64,000 bases of DNA from Usitatibacter rugosus (GCF_013003965.1 NZ_CP053069.1:1581419-1645418), one strand, 5' to 3'. Shown: positions 35,083-43,634, numbered from the stretch's first letter. Numbers and translations: made by a program. Notes: generated by a model not told the origin, from the sequence alone.

Positions 35083-37089
35083 ATGTTCATGAACACCCTG
35101 CTGGCTGTTTGGGCGGCGGCGCTTCTCACACCGGCGATGGCGAGCGGCGTGGATGCCACCGTCAAACCCGGCGACGACTTCTTCGCGTACGCCAACGGTG
35201 AGTGGCTCGCCGCCACGGCGATCCCCGTGGGCCGGCAACGGTGGGGCGCCCGCAACGAGATCGATGCGATCACCCGTCAGCAGGTGTCGAAGGTGCTCGA
35301 GGACGCGGCCACGGCGCCCAAGGGCACGACCGCGCGCAAGGTGTCCGATTTCCGCGCCGCGTACCTGAATGAGGCAGCGATCGAGGCGAAGGGCATCACA
35401 CCGGTCAAACCGCTGCTGGCCCGCATTGACCGCCTGCGCGACAAGGCGGCGCTTACTCGATTGCTCGGGAGCATGCTGCTCGCCGATGTCGATCCCCTGA
35501 ATGCCGGCACCTACGACTCGTCGCACCTGCTCGGCTTGTCCGTCACTGAGGGCAACAACGGCGAGACGACGAACGTCGCCTTCCTGCTGCAGGGCGGGCT
35601 GGGTCTTCCCGATCGCGAGAACTATGTGAGCGCTGATCCGAAGATGCAGGCGCTACGCGTCCAATACCAGGAGTACATCGCGCGTCTGATGGCGCTTGCG
35701 GGTTTCGACCGCTCCGCCCAACGTGCCCAAGCGGTGATGGAGCTCGAGACCGCCATCGCGCAAAGCCACGCCACGCCCGAGATCTCGGGGAATGACCGCA
35801 ATGCCGACAACCTTTGGACGCGGACGGACTTCGCGAACAAGGCGCCGGGCATCGACTGGACCGCATTCTTCGCGGCTGCCGGCTTGGGCAAGCAGAAGAC
35901 GATCGTCGCGTGGCAACCCGGCGCGGTGACGGGTGCGGCGGCACTGGTCGCGTCGCGTCCGCTCGAGGCGTGGCAGGACTATCTCCGCTTCCACGCGCTC
36001 CACCGGAATGCGGACGTGCTGCCTCGCGCGTTTGCCGAACAGGCGCTGCTCCTCAAGGACAACATAGCCGGCTCACCGCAGCCCCGCGATCGTGCGGCGC
36101 GTGCGCTCGACGCAACGCAACGCGCGATGAGCGAGGGGTTGGGACGCATCTACTCCGAGCGGTATTTCCCGCCTGCGTACAAGGCTCGCGTGCGCGGCAT
36201 CGTGGACAACGTCGTCGCCGCATTCAGCAAACGTGTCGAGGCCGTTGCGTGGATGACGCCCGAAAGCAAGCAGGTGGCGCTGGCGAAGCTGAAGACGCTG
36301 TACTTCGGCGTTGGCTATCCGGAGAACTGGCAGGACTATTCCTCGCTGAATGTTGATCCCACAGATGCCGCGGGGAATGTGCGCCGCATCGAGGTGAGGA
36401 ACTACCGCCAGGCCGTGGCCCGTCTCGGCCAGCCCGTGGACCGGACCCAATGGTCGATCGCGCCGCAGACGGTCGGAGCCATCCTCGTGTTCCAGCAGAA
36501 CGCGTACAACTTCCCGGCTGCGCTGCTGCAGGCGCCCAAGTTCGATGCGAACGCTTCGGACGCCATGAACTACGGCGCGATCGGCGCCATCGTCGGCCAC
36601 GAGGTGAGCCACATGGTCGACACGCTCGGTGCCGAGTACGAAGCCGATGGCCGCAACCGCCGCTGGTGGACGGCTGCGGACCAGGCGGGATACGACGCGG
36701 CCGCCTCGTCACTGATGAAGCAGGTCGCTGCGTACCGCCCGCTCCCGGACGCGGTGATCGATGGCAAGCGCACGTCGACCGAGAACGTCGCGGATCTCGG
36801 TGGGCTTGCGGCCGCTTTCGATGCATACCGAAGCACGCTCGGAGGCAAAGCCGCCGACAAGGAGTACGTGAAGGCGCAGGACCGCGAGTTCTTCATCGGC
36901 TTCGCTCGAAGCTGGCGCGCGAAGATGACCGAGGCCGGATTGCGGGCGTACCTCGCGGGTGACGGCCACGCACCGGAGACGCAGCGCATCGCCACCGTCC
37001 GCAACATCGACGCGTGGTACGAAGCCTTCGACGTGCAGCCCGGTGATCGCCTTTACCTTCCGCCTGCGGAGCGCGTGCGGATCTGGTGA
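35083..37089 (+). CDS. M13-family zinc metallopeptidase (neprilysin-like)
   Basis: 668 residues from ATG 35083 (MFMNTLLAVWAAALLTPAMA), chosen because it begins a signal peptide; upstream in-frame ATGs lack one. The mature start DDFFAYANGEWL is typical of M13. The zinc site is GHEVSHMVD (H506, E507, H510) with the third ligand in ENVADLGGLAAAFDAY, and the substrate-binding NAYNFPAA precedes it. The C-terminus PPAERVRIW is a shortened form of the usual ending with W. It is a periplasmic or secreted oligopeptidase; the natural substrate is unknown. Confidence 0.93.
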   Translation: MFMNTLLAVWAAALLTPAMASGVDATVKPGDDFFAYANGEWLAATAIPVGRQRWGARNEIDAITRQQVSKVLEDAATAPKGTTARKVSDFRAAYLNEAAIEAKGITPVKPLLARIDRLRDKAALTRLLGSMLLADVDPLNAGTYDSSHLLGLSVTEGNNGETTNVAFLLQGGLGLPDRENYVSADPKMQALRVQYQEYIARLMALAGFDRSAQRAQAVMELETAIAQSHATPEISGNDRNADNLWTRTDFANKAPGIDWTAFFAAAGLGKQKTIVAWQPGAVTGAAALVASRPLEAWQDYLRFHALHRNADVLPRAFAEQALLLKDNIAGSPQPRDRAARALDATQRAMSEGLGRIYSERYFPPAYKARVRGIVDNVVAAFSKRVEAVAWMTPESKQVALAKLKTLYFGVGYPENWQDYSSLNVDPTDAAGNVRRIEVRNYRQAVARLGQPVDRTQWSIAPQTVGAILVFQQNAYNFPAALLQAPKFDANASDAMNYGAIGAIVGHEVSHMVDTLGAEYEADGRNRRWWTAADQAGYDAAASSLMKQVAAYRPLPDAVIDGKRTSTENVADLGGLAAAFDAYRSTLGGKAADKEYVKAQDREFFIGFARSWRAKMTEAGLRAYLAGDGHAPETQRIATVRNIDAWYEAFDVQPGDRLYLPPAERVRIW

Positions 37090-37104
37090 GGGAAGGGGTG
37101 CCGC

Positions 37105-37119
37105 TACAATCGCGGCATG
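37105..37119 (+). promoter_or_regulatory. -10 box for a leaderless transcript of the GH105-like gene
   Basis: TACAAT (37105-37110), six bases, then ATG at 37117, the same geometry as at leuC and leuD. No ribosome site. The -35 is weak. Confidence 0.55.
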
Positions 37120-38217
37120 CAACGAATCATGGCGACTACCGCGCTCGCACTTCTTTTCCTGAGTCCGCTCTGCCCGGCCAAGGATCACTTCGAGGCGCTG
37201 CCGGAGAAGGCGTCCCCCGAGGTCGTCGGCCGAAAGCTGTCGGCGAGGTTCGTCGCTTCACCGCACATGTTCTGGACCGAGTTCGGCACGCTGCACTATG
37301 CCGAAGTCGCCACCTGGTACGGCGCGCTGAATTTCGCCGCTCTCACCAAGGACGCCAAGCTCAAGCAGCAGCTGGTCGATCGCTTCGAGCCCTTCTTCGG
37401 CGCCGAGGAGAAGTTCATTCCGCCGGTGACGCACGTCGATCACTCGGTGTTCGGCGTGGTGCCCCTCGAGCTCTATCGGCAGACTGGCCAGGTGAAGTAC
37501 CGGGTGATGGGACTGGCCTTCGCGGACGGCCAGTGGGATCGCCCCGATTCGGAGGGCCTGAGCAACCAGGCGCGCTACTGGATCGACGACATGTACATGA
37601 TCACGGCGCTGCAGGTGCAGGCGTGGCGCGCGACGGGTGATCGAAAATACCTCGATCGAACCGCGAAGCAGATGGTGAAGTACCTCGCGCGGCTCCAACA
37701 ACCCAATGGACTGTTCTTCCACGCGCCGGACGTTCCCTTCTATTGGGGACGCGGTAACGGCTGGATGGCGGCCGGCATGACGGAGCTGCTACGCGCGTTG
37801 CCTGCGAACCATCCCGAGCGGCCGAAGATCCTGCAGGGCTATCGCTCGATGATGGCGAGCCTGAAGCGCTACCAGAGCGATTCCGGCATGTGGCTGCAGT
37901 TGATCGATCGTCCGGAGTCGTGGGCGGAGACCTCATCCACCGCGATGTTCACCTTCGCGATGATCACGGGCGTCAAGAATGGCTGGCTGGATGAGTCTTA
38001 CGGCCCCGTCGCGCGCAAGGCGTGGCTGGCGCTTGTCGACTACATCAATGAGGACGGCGACGTACGGGAGGTTTGCGCGGGCACCGCTACGAAGAACGAC
38101 GTCCAGCACTACCTGGATCGTCCGCGCATCGTCGGTGATTTCCACGGGCAGGCCCCGATGTTGTGGAGTGTGGCCGCGTTGCTGCGGCCCGCGGGGTTAT
38201 TGATGCCGGCTGAATAG
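37117..38217 (+). CDS. Glycoside hydrolase family 88/105-like protein, exported
   Basis: 366 residues with a signal peptide (MQRIMATTALALLFLSPLCPA). The (alpha/alpha)6 barrel of GH88/GH105 unsaturated glucuronyl or rhamnogalacturonyl hydrolases is suggested by YWIDDMYMITALQVQAW (D157-D158 in the catalytic-acid region), FYWGRGNGWMAAGM, WAETSSTAMFTFAM and GDFHGQAPMLW. These enzymes remove 4,5-unsaturated uronic acid residues left by polysaccharide lyases. No lyase gene is near, so its substrate source is unclear. Confidence 0.85.
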   Translation: MQRIMATTALALLFLSPLCPAKDHFEALPEKASPEVVGRKLSARFVASPHMFWTEFGTLHYAEVATWYGALNFAALTKDAKLKQQLVDRFEPFFGAEEKFIPPVTHVDHSVFGVVPLELYRQTGQVKYRVMGLAFADGQWDRPDSEGLSNQARYWIDDMYMITALQVQAWRATGDRKYLDRTAKQMVKYLARLQQPNGLFFHAPDVPFYWGRGNGWMAAGMTELLRALPANHPERPKILQGYRSMMASLKRYQSDSGMWLQLIDRPESWAETSSTAMFTFAMITGVKNGWLDESYGPVARKAWLALVDYINEDGDVREVCAGTATKNDVQHYLDRPRIVGDFHGQAPMLWSVAALLRPAGLLMPAE

Positions 38218-38220
38218 GAC

Positions 38221-38248
38221 GTCATTCCCGCGAAGGCGGGAATCCAGC
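38221..38248. repeat. Family A palindrome, intergenic
   Basis: GTCATTCCCGCGAAGGCGGG followed by AATCCAGC, stem TTCCCGC-GAAG-GCGGGAA. The T:A change at the stem base is paired in both arms. It lies between two convergent genes, two bases before the stop of the dehydrogenase gene. Confidence 0.85.
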
Positions 38249-38250
38249 CG

Positions 38251-39231
38251 TCACACGAACTGGTTCTTCAACGCGTCTTCACCCCGCCCGATGCGTTCCA
38301 GGTTCTCCATCAGCAGGTCGATCACGTTGTCCTCGTAGCGGCGCGTCTCACCGGCGGTGTGCGGCGTGATCAGCACGTTGGGCATGGCCCACAGCGGTGA
38401 TGTCGCGGGAAGCGGCTCCTCCCACGTGCAATCGAGTGCCGCGCCTGCAATGCGTCCTTGCGCGAGTGCCTCGACAAGCGCCGGCTCATTCACCACCTTC
38501 CCGCGGGCGACGTTCACGAGATAGGAAGAAGGCTTCATCGCCGCGAGCGCCTTCGCGTCGATGAGGTTCGTCGTCGCGGGCGTGAGCGGGCAGGTGAGGG
38601 CGACGAAATCGGCCTGCGCCATCGCTTCATGCAAACCCTCGATACCCACCACGGTATCGGCGGCGCCAGCGCCCCGCGAAGGATCCTGCCGCACGCCGAT
38701 CACGCGCAGGTCGAAGGCTTTCGCGAGTGTCGCCAGCCGAGCGCCAATGCGCCCGAGTCCCACGATCGCCAGCGTCTTCCCACCGAGCTCATCCTCGCGC
38801 TGGGTGAAGTCGCCGATCATCCCGCGCCATTTCTTCGCGGCCTGGTTGTCGCGCGCCTCCGGGATCTTCCGGGCCAACGCCAGGATCAGGGCGATCGCGT
38901 GCTCGGCGACGGCCCGCTCGTTGGCACCTTGGGCGCTGGCACCCCGAATGCCCGCCGCGCGGAGTGCATCGCGTGAGTACTGATCCGTCCCGGCGCTGAC
39001 CGACTGGATGAACGCGAGCCGCGGCGCACGGGCGATCAGCTCGTTTCTCCACAGGCCGGAAACCAGGAGGACATCCGCCTCCGCGATCCGCGCCTCGAGC
39101 TCGGCGAGCGAACGCACCTCGAACCAGTTGATGCCAGTTTCGCGAAGGGCGAAGCGCTCCCCGATGCGATAAGCGGCGTGGGCAAAGCACAGGGTCAGCT
39201 TGTCGCGAGGGGGCAGGGGGCGGGAGCTCAT
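38251..39231 (-). CDS. D-2-hydroxyacid dehydrogenase, NAD(P)-dependent
   Basis: 326 residues. Rossmann motif GLGRIGARLATLAKAF, catalytic Arg in LVNVARGKVVNE, Glu in AALDCTWEEPLP, and His in ITPHTAGETRRY, the family triad. It reduces 2-oxoacids to D-2-hydroxyacids or the reverse; GhrA-like (glyoxylate/hydroxypyruvate) enzymes look similar but the substrate is not certain. It is divergent from the MarR-EmrAB operon with 110 bases between. Confidence 0.92.
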   Translation of the reverse strand: MSSRPLPPRDKLTLCFAHAAYRIGERFALRETGINWFEVRSLAELEARIAEADVLLVSGLWRNELIARAPRLAFIQSVSAGTDQYSRDALRAAGIRGASAQGANERAVAEHAIALILALARKIPEARDNQAAKKWRGMIGDFTQREDELGGKTLAIVGLGRIGARLATLAKAFDLRVIGVRQDPSRGAGAADTVVGIEGLHEAMAQADFVALTCPLTPATTNLIDAKALAAMKPSSYLVNVARGKVVNEPALVEALAQGRIAGAALDCTWEEPLPATSPLWAMPNVLITPHTAGETRRYEDNVIDLLMENLERIGRGEDALKNQFV

Positions 39232-39291
39232 GCCCCGATTCTCGCCAAGTTCCTGATTCTTCGCGACTTCCCTGCCAAGGCTAAATCAGCC

Positions 39292-39336
39292 TTGACAATG
39301 ATTGCCAAAGCAAGTATTGTTGAGGCAATCAAGGAG
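39292..39336 (+). promoter_or_regulatory. Promoter, operator and ribosome site of the marR-emrAB operon
   Basis: A strong promoter: TTGACA (39292-39297), 17 bases, TATTGT (39315-39320). TGATTGCC (39299-39306) and GGCAATCA (39324-39331) form a perfect 8-base inverted repeat that brackets the -10; this is a likely site for the MarR protein. AAGGAG (39331-39336) precedes the ATG at 39342. Confidence 0.75.
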
Positions 39337-39341
39337 CCGCC

Positions 39342-39815
39342 ATGTCCATCTACGACCCCGCAACTTACGACTTCAGCACCGCCGTCCCCCCGATGTTGGG
39401 GCGTGTCCGCACGGCCATGCTCGATGCGCTGGATGAACGCCTGGCCCCGCTGGACCTGAAGACGGCCGACTACATCGTGCTGGCGATCCTCGCCAACGGC
39501 GGCTCGGCCACGGCCTCGACGGTGTGCTCCTTCCTCGCCCACGACCCGGGCGCCATGACGCGGAAGATCGACGTCCTCGAAAGCCGCGGTCTCGTTCGCC
39601 GCGTGCGCAGCGACCAGGACCGCCGCGCCATCAAGCTCGAGCTCACGTCCGAAGGCAAGAAGCTCTATCCCAAGGCGCTCGCCATCGGCGTGGGCGTCGC
39701 CAACGATTTCCTGCGGGGCTTCAGCAAGGCCGAGGTGAAGACGCTCGAAAGCATGCTGAAGCGCATCCACGAGAACTCCGAAGTGCCGGCAACGGTAGAA
39801 GGGAAGTCACCATGA
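39342..39815 (+). CDS. MarR-family repressor
   Basis: 157 residues with the MarR winged helix: LDLKTADYIVLAILANGGSA, then STVCSFLAHDPGAMTRKIDVLESRGLVRRVRSDQDRRAIKLELTSEGKKL. It very likely represses the operon with the efflux genes that follow (ATGA overlap with emrA), being released by toxic phenolic or aromatic compounds, as known for EmrR/MarR proteins. Confidence 0.92.
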   Translation: MSIYDPATYDFSTAVPPMLGRVRTAMLDALDERLAPLDLKTADYIVLAILANGGSATASTVCSFLAHDPGAMTRKIDVLESRGLVRRVRSDQDRRAIKLELTSEGKKLYPKALAIGVGVANDFLRGFSKAEVKTLESMLKRIHENSEVPATVEGKSP

Positions 39816-41008
39816 ACCGCAAGAAACTCCTCCTCGCAGTGATCGGTGCGTTCGTCATCGGGGCCGGCGCGTATGGCGCCTACTGGTCCACCCACCTGCG
39901 GAACACCGAAACCACCGACAACGCCTACGTGAACGGCAACGTGGTGCAGATCACGTCGCAGGTCCCCGGCACCGTGGTCTCGATCGCGGCCGACGACACG
40001 GACTTCGTGAAGGCCGGCACCACCCTCGTGCAGCTCGACACGGCGGATTCGAAAGTCGCGCTGGACGAAGCCGAGAGCCAGCTCGCGATGACGGTGCGCC
40101 AGGTGCGCAACCTCTACGCCACGTCGGGGCAGCTCTCCGCCAACGTCTCGCAGCGCACGGCCGAGCTCTCGCGCGCCCAGGACGACCTCAAGCGCCGCGA
40201 AGATCTCGCTGCCTCCGGCTTCATCTCGAAGGAAGCGCTGCAGCACGAGCGCACCACGCTGCAGGCGGCCGATGCCGCGGCTACGGCAGCGAAGCAACAA
40301 CTGGCCGCGCACCGGGCGCTGGTCGACAACACCACGATCGAGAATCACCCGGACGTACGCAATGCCGCTGCGAAGGTGCGTGAGGCGTATCTAGCGTATT
40401 CGCGTACGGCGCTTGCTGCGCCCGTGTCGGGCTACGTCGCCAAGCGCGGCGTGCAGCTCGGCCAGCGTGTCGCTCCCGGCGCTCCGCTGATGGCCGTGGT
40501 CCCGCTGGATGATGTGTGGGTCGACGCGAACTTCAAGGAAGGCCAGCTGAAGAGCATGCGCGTGGGCCAGCCCGTCACGCTCTCCGCCGACCTCTACGGC
40601 AACAAGCTCGAGTACCACGGCAAGGTGATGGGCTTCGGTGCCGGCACGGGTGGCGCCTTCGCGCTGCTGCCCGCGCAGAACGCGAGCGGCAACTGGATCA
40701 AGATCGTGCAGCGCGTGCCGGTTCGCATCGCGCTCGATCGCAACGAGCTCGCGAAGCATCCCTTGCAAGTCGGCCTGTCCATGGAAGCGAAGGTCGATAC
40801 GCATGACCAGGGTGGCGAGCGCCTTCCGGCCGTCGCCCGGAATTCGAACGTGACGCACGGCTTCGCCGCTCCCGATACCGTCGCCGACGATCTCGTGAAG
40901 GCGATCATCGCGAACGACGGGCGTTCGGCGCCGGCCACCGCGTCGGTCGCTGCTCCGGGCGTCGCAACCGTCACCACGACCCGCGTCGCGGCCGCCAAGC
41001 TGCGCTAA
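39812..41008 (+). CDS. emrA: EmrA-type membrane-fusion efflux adaptor (HlyD family)
   Basis: 398 residues. One N-terminal membrane helix (KLLLAVIGAFVIGAGAYGAY), then NTETTDNAYVNGNVVQITSQV (typical EmrA), a lipoyl/hairpin segment with a long coiled coil from about residue 80 to 180, and a beta-barrel ending in LAAPVSGYVAKRGVQLGQRV and DDVWVDANFKEGQLKSMRVG. It links the inner-membrane pump to an outer-membrane channel; no TolC gene is nearby. The C-terminal 60 residues are unusual and Ala/Val-rich. Confidence 0.9.
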   Translation: MNRKKLLLAVIGAFVIGAGAYGAYWSTHLRNTETTDNAYVNGNVVQITSQVPGTVVSIAADDTDFVKAGTTLVQLDTADSKVALDEAESQLAMTVRQVRNLYATSGQLSANVSQRTAELSRAQDDLKRREDLAASGFISKEALQHERTTLQAADAAATAAKQQLAAHRALVDNTTIENHPDVRNAAAKVREAYLAYSRTALAAPVSGYVAKRGVQLGQRVAPGAPLMAVVPLDDVWVDANFKEGQLKSMRVGQPVTLSADLYGNKLEYHGKVMGFGAGTGGAFALLPAQNASGNWIKIVQRVPVRIALDRNELAKHPLQVGLSMEAKVDTHDQGGERLPAVARNSNVTHGFAAPDTVADDLVKAIIANDGRSAPATASVAAPGVATVTTTRVAAAKLR

Positions 41009-41070
41009 CGCCAAGCCCCACTAGCCGCCAAGCCCCACTAGCCGCCAAGCCCCACTCACGCCAAGCGTCA
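41009..41070. repeat. Tandem 17-base repeat between emrA and emrB
   Basis: CGCCAAGCCCCACTAGC repeated at 41009 and 41026, a variant at 41043, and a decayed partial copy to about 41070. It begins just after the emrA stop and ends 11 bases before the emrB ATG, so emrB has no recognisable ribosome site. Confidence 0.8.
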
Positions 41071-41080
41071 CTACCAAGCG

Positions 41081-42622
41081 ATGGACACCCCCGCGCCGCT
41101 GAAGGGCAAGTCGCTCGTCCTCGGGACGATCGCGCTCTCGCTCGCCACGTTCATGAACGTGCTGGACACGTCGATCGCCAACGTGTCCCTGAGCGCGATC
41201 GCGGGGGACCTGGGCGTTTCGCCGGAGCAGGGCACGTGGGTCATCACGTCGTTCGCCGTCGCCAACGCCATTTCGCTGCCGCTCACCGGGTGGCTCACGC
41301 AGCGCTATGGGCAGGTTCGGCTCTTCACCGCATCGGTGCTGCTCTTCGTGCTGGCGTCCATCGCCTGCGGCTTGGCACCCTCGATCGAGCTGCTGATCTT
41401 CTTCCGCATCGTCCAGGGCGCCGTCGCGGGCCCGATGATCCCGCTGTCGCAAACGCTGCTGCTAGCGAGCTACCCCAAGGAGAAGGCGGGGACAGCGCTC
41501 GCCATGTGGTCGATGACGACGCTCGTGGCACCGGTCGCGGGCCCGCTGCTGGGCGGCTGGATCACGGACAACATCTCGTGGCCGTGGATCTTCTACATCA
41601 ACGTCCCCGTGGGACTCGGCGCCGCCGCGGTCACGTGGATGATCTACCGCAAGCGCGAGACGGCCACCCGCAAGCTGCCGATCGATGCCGTCGGCCTCGG
41701 CCTGCTCATCGTGTTCGTGGGCGCGCTGCAGATCATGCTCGACAAGGGCAAGGACCTGGACTGGTTCCACTCCGGCACCATCATCGCGCTCGCCGTCGTG
41801 GCCGCGCTGGGACTCGCACTCTTCATCGTGTGGGAGCTCACGGACGAGCATCCCGTGGTGGATCTTCGGTTGTTCAAGCGCCGCAACTTTACGATGGGGG
41901 CGCTGGCACTCTCGTTGGGCTATGGCGTGTTCTTCGGCAATGTCGTGCTGCTGCCGTTGTGGCTGCAGCAATACATGGGCTACACGGCGACGCTGGCTGG
42001 ATTCGCGTTGGCGCCGGTCGGATTGCTCGCGGTGTTGCTGAGCCCCGTCGTCGGCAAGAACGTCTCGAAAGTGGATCCGCGCATCTTCGCCACCATCGCG
42101 TTCGTGATCTTCGGCGTGGTGATGTTCATGCGCTCGCACTTCAACACGCAGGTCGACCTCACCACGATCATGATTCCCACGGTGGTGCAGGGCGCGGCGA
42201 TGGCGTTCTTCTTCATCCCGCTGGTGACGCTCACGCTGTCGGGCATTGCTCCAGCGCAGTTGCCGGCCGCGAGCGGGCTCTCCAACTTCATGCGCATCAC
42301 CGCGGGGTCGTTCGGCACGTCGATCTCGACCACGCTCTGGGACCATCGCGCGACGTTCCACCACGCGCAGCTCGCGGAGAAGCTCACGGTCTACGACCCC
42401 ACCACGACCCAGGCGCTCGCGAACATGCAGGCGAGCGGCATGACGCCCGACCAGGCGCTCGCGACCCTCAACCGGATGATCGACCAGCAAGCGGCGCTGC
42501 TCTCCGCCACGGACATCTTCTACGCCTCGGCGCTGCTGTTCCTGGCGCTGGTCGGGGTGGTGTGGCTCACGAAGCCAGCGAAGGCGGCGGCGGCTTCGGA
42601 GGCTGCGGCCGGCGCGCACTGA
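41081..42622 (+). CDS. emrB: DHA2-family multidrug efflux transporter (EmrB type)
   Basis: 513 residues with about 14 membrane segments, the usual size of EmrB. Motif: NVLDTSIANVSLSAIAGDL near the start, TSFAVANAISLPLTGWLTQRYGQVRLF (motif A region), and GWITDNISWPWIFYINVPVGL (motif C region). It exports hydrophobic compounds by proton antiport together with EmrA. Third gene of the operon under MarR control. Confidence 0.93.
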   Translation: MDTPAPLKGKSLVLGTIALSLATFMNVLDTSIANVSLSAIAGDLGVSPEQGTWVITSFAVANAISLPLTGWLTQRYGQVRLFTASVLLFVLASIACGLAPSIELLIFFRIVQGAVAGPMIPLSQTLLLASYPKEKAGTALAMWSMTTLVAPVAGPLLGGWITDNISWPWIFYINVPVGLGAAAVTWMIYRKRETATRKLPIDAVGLGLLIVFVGALQIMLDKGKDLDWFHSGTIIALAVVAALGLALFIVWELTDEHPVVDLRLFKRRNFTMGALALSLGYGVFFGNVVLLPLWLQQYMGYTATLAGFALAPVGLLAVLLSPVVGKNVSKVDPRIFATIAFVIFGVVMFMRSHFNTQVDLTTIMIPTVVQGAAMAFFFIPLVTLTLSGIAPAQLPAASGLSNFMRITAGSFGTSISTTLWDHRATFHHAQLAEKLTVYDPTTTQALANMQASGMTPDQALATLNRMIDQQAALLSATDIFYASALLFLALVGVVWLTKPAKAAAASEAAAGAH

Positions 42623-42692
42623 ACCACGGTTCCCTGCCTGCAATTTCGAGGCGGCCGGCGGCCGGAGAGCGTGAGGTACGTCCGAAATGCAC

Positions 42693-42773
42693 TTTGCATT
42701 CGCCTGATCCAGTGGCGCTGTGAATTGATCCAGTGGATCACTTCGGAGATCCAGTGGATCAGGCGAATGCAAA
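42693..42773. repeat. Family C palindromic element, copy 2
   Basis: TTTGCATTCGCCTGATCCAG at 42693 pairs with its near-exact inverse ending at 42773 (21 of 23 bases). The centre has a perfect TGATCCAGTGGATCA palindrome (42726-42740). It shares the GCATTCG-CTGATCC-GTGGATC arm with copy 1 at 13068-13234. It lies in the 308-base gap between emrB and leuD; the gap also holds the ORF remnant below and the leuD promoter, and 70 bases after emrB show nothing else. Confidence 0.78.
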
Positions 42774-42777
42774 ATGA

Positions 42778-42912
42778 GAAAAAGAGGGGGGTCGCTTCTC
42801 GCCGGAGATTCGCACGGCCATCGAGTTGGCGCCGGGCACGTGGTACATCTGCCCTCGTTGTGGTCCCGAGTGGGCCGTCAAGTGGCAGTGGATCGAGCTG
42901 AACATGGGATAG
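42778..42912 (+). pseudogene. ORF remnant with a CxxC half zinc-ribbon, cut off next to the family C element
   Basis: An open frame of 44 codons with no ATG or GTG start before the Met near its end, reading FSPEIRTAIELAPGTWYICP, then RCGPEWAVKWQWIELN. It looks like real protein (Trp-rich, CPRC motif) and ends at TAG 42910. A stop at 42775, in the right-hand end of the palindromic element, closes it upstream. It is best explained as the 3' part of a gene whose 5' part was lost on element insertion; a small gene starting at TTG 42826 is a weaker option. Function unknown. Confidence 0.35.
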
Positions 42913-42918
42913 AGCCGC

Positions 42919-42933
42919 TATAATTGCTGGATG
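42919..42933 (+). promoter_or_regulatory. leuD -10 box placed for a leaderless transcript
   Basis: A perfect TATAAT (42919-42924), six bases (TGCTGG), then ATG 42931. Same geometry as leuC. No ribosome site and no clear -35. Confidence 0.65.
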
Positions 42934-43569
42934 GAAAAGTTCACCCTCCACACCGGCCTTGTCGTCCCGCTCGACCGCGCGAATGTCGACACGGACGCGA
43001 TCATCCCGAAGCAGTTCCTCAAGTCCATCAAGAAGACCGGCTTCGGCGAGAACCTGTTCGACGCCTGGCGCTTCCTGGACGTGGGCGAGCCGGGCATGGA
43101 CCCGAAGACGCGCAAGCCCAACCCGGACTTCGTGCTGAACTACCCGCAGTACAAGGGCGGCACGATCCTGATCGCCCGCAAGAACTTCGGCTGTGGTTCT
43201 TCCCGTGAGCACGCGCCCTGGGCATTGCAGCAATACGGCTTCAAGGCCGTGATCGCGCCCAGCTTCGCGGACATCTTCTTCACCAACAGCTTCAAGAACG
43301 GCTTCCTCCCGATCGTGCTGACGGAGCTCGAGGTCGACCACCTCTTCAACGAGGCGGCCGCGCACCCCGGCTACAAGCTCACGATCGACCTTGCCGCGAA
43401 GACGGTCGTCACGCCCTCCGGGAAGACGATGCGCTTCGACATCGATGCCACGCGCCAGAACAACCTGCTCCAGGGCCTCGATGAGATCGGCATCACGCTG
43501 AAGCACTCGGACGAGATCAAGGCGTACGAAGAGACGCGCAAACGTACGGAACCCTGGATCTTTACCTGA
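42931..43569 (+). CDS. leuD: 3-isopropylmalate dehydratase, small subunit
   Basis: 212 residues, normal length. Partner of LeuC. Seen: [43 protein letters not shown] (the conserved swivel-domain signature) and [12 protein letters not shown]. It has its own promoter and is separated from leuC by 10 kb, but is followed by leuB, with a family B element in between. Confidence 0.97.
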   Translation: MEKFTLHTGLVVPLDRANVDTDAIIPKQFLKSIKKTGFGENLFDAWRFLDVGEPGMDPKTRKPNPDFVLNYPQYKGGTILIARKNFGCGSSREHAPWALQQYGFKAVIAPSFADIFFTNSFKNGFLPIVLTELEVDHLFNEAAAHPGYKLTIDLAAKTVVTPSGKTMRFDIDATRQNNLLQGLDEIGITLKHSDEIKAYEETRKRTEPWIFT

Positions 43570-43575
43570 ACGACG

Positions 43576-43634
43576 AATAAAGGGGTCAGACCACTTTATT
43601 CAAGAGATGAATAAAGTGGTCTGACCCCTTTATT
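43576..43634. repeat. Family B palindromic element, copy 3
   Basis: Perfect 25-base arms at 43576-43600 and 43610-43634 around a nine-base loop (CAAGAGATG), identical in arm sequence to copy 1 at 5848-5903. It lies between leuD and leuB and touches the leuB ribosome site (GGAG 43635-43638), so it could weaken read-through into leuB or block ribosome access. Confidence 0.88.

Noticed and set aside
41009-41070. Tandem repeat as CRISPR or iteron origin
   Set aside because: Head-to-tail units with no spacers, no replication gene, position inside an operon.
42671-42901. 76-residue plus-strand open frame through the family C element
   Set aside because: It is the translation of the palindrome itself (repeated I-Q-W units) and ends in a shadow frame of the fragment at 42778.
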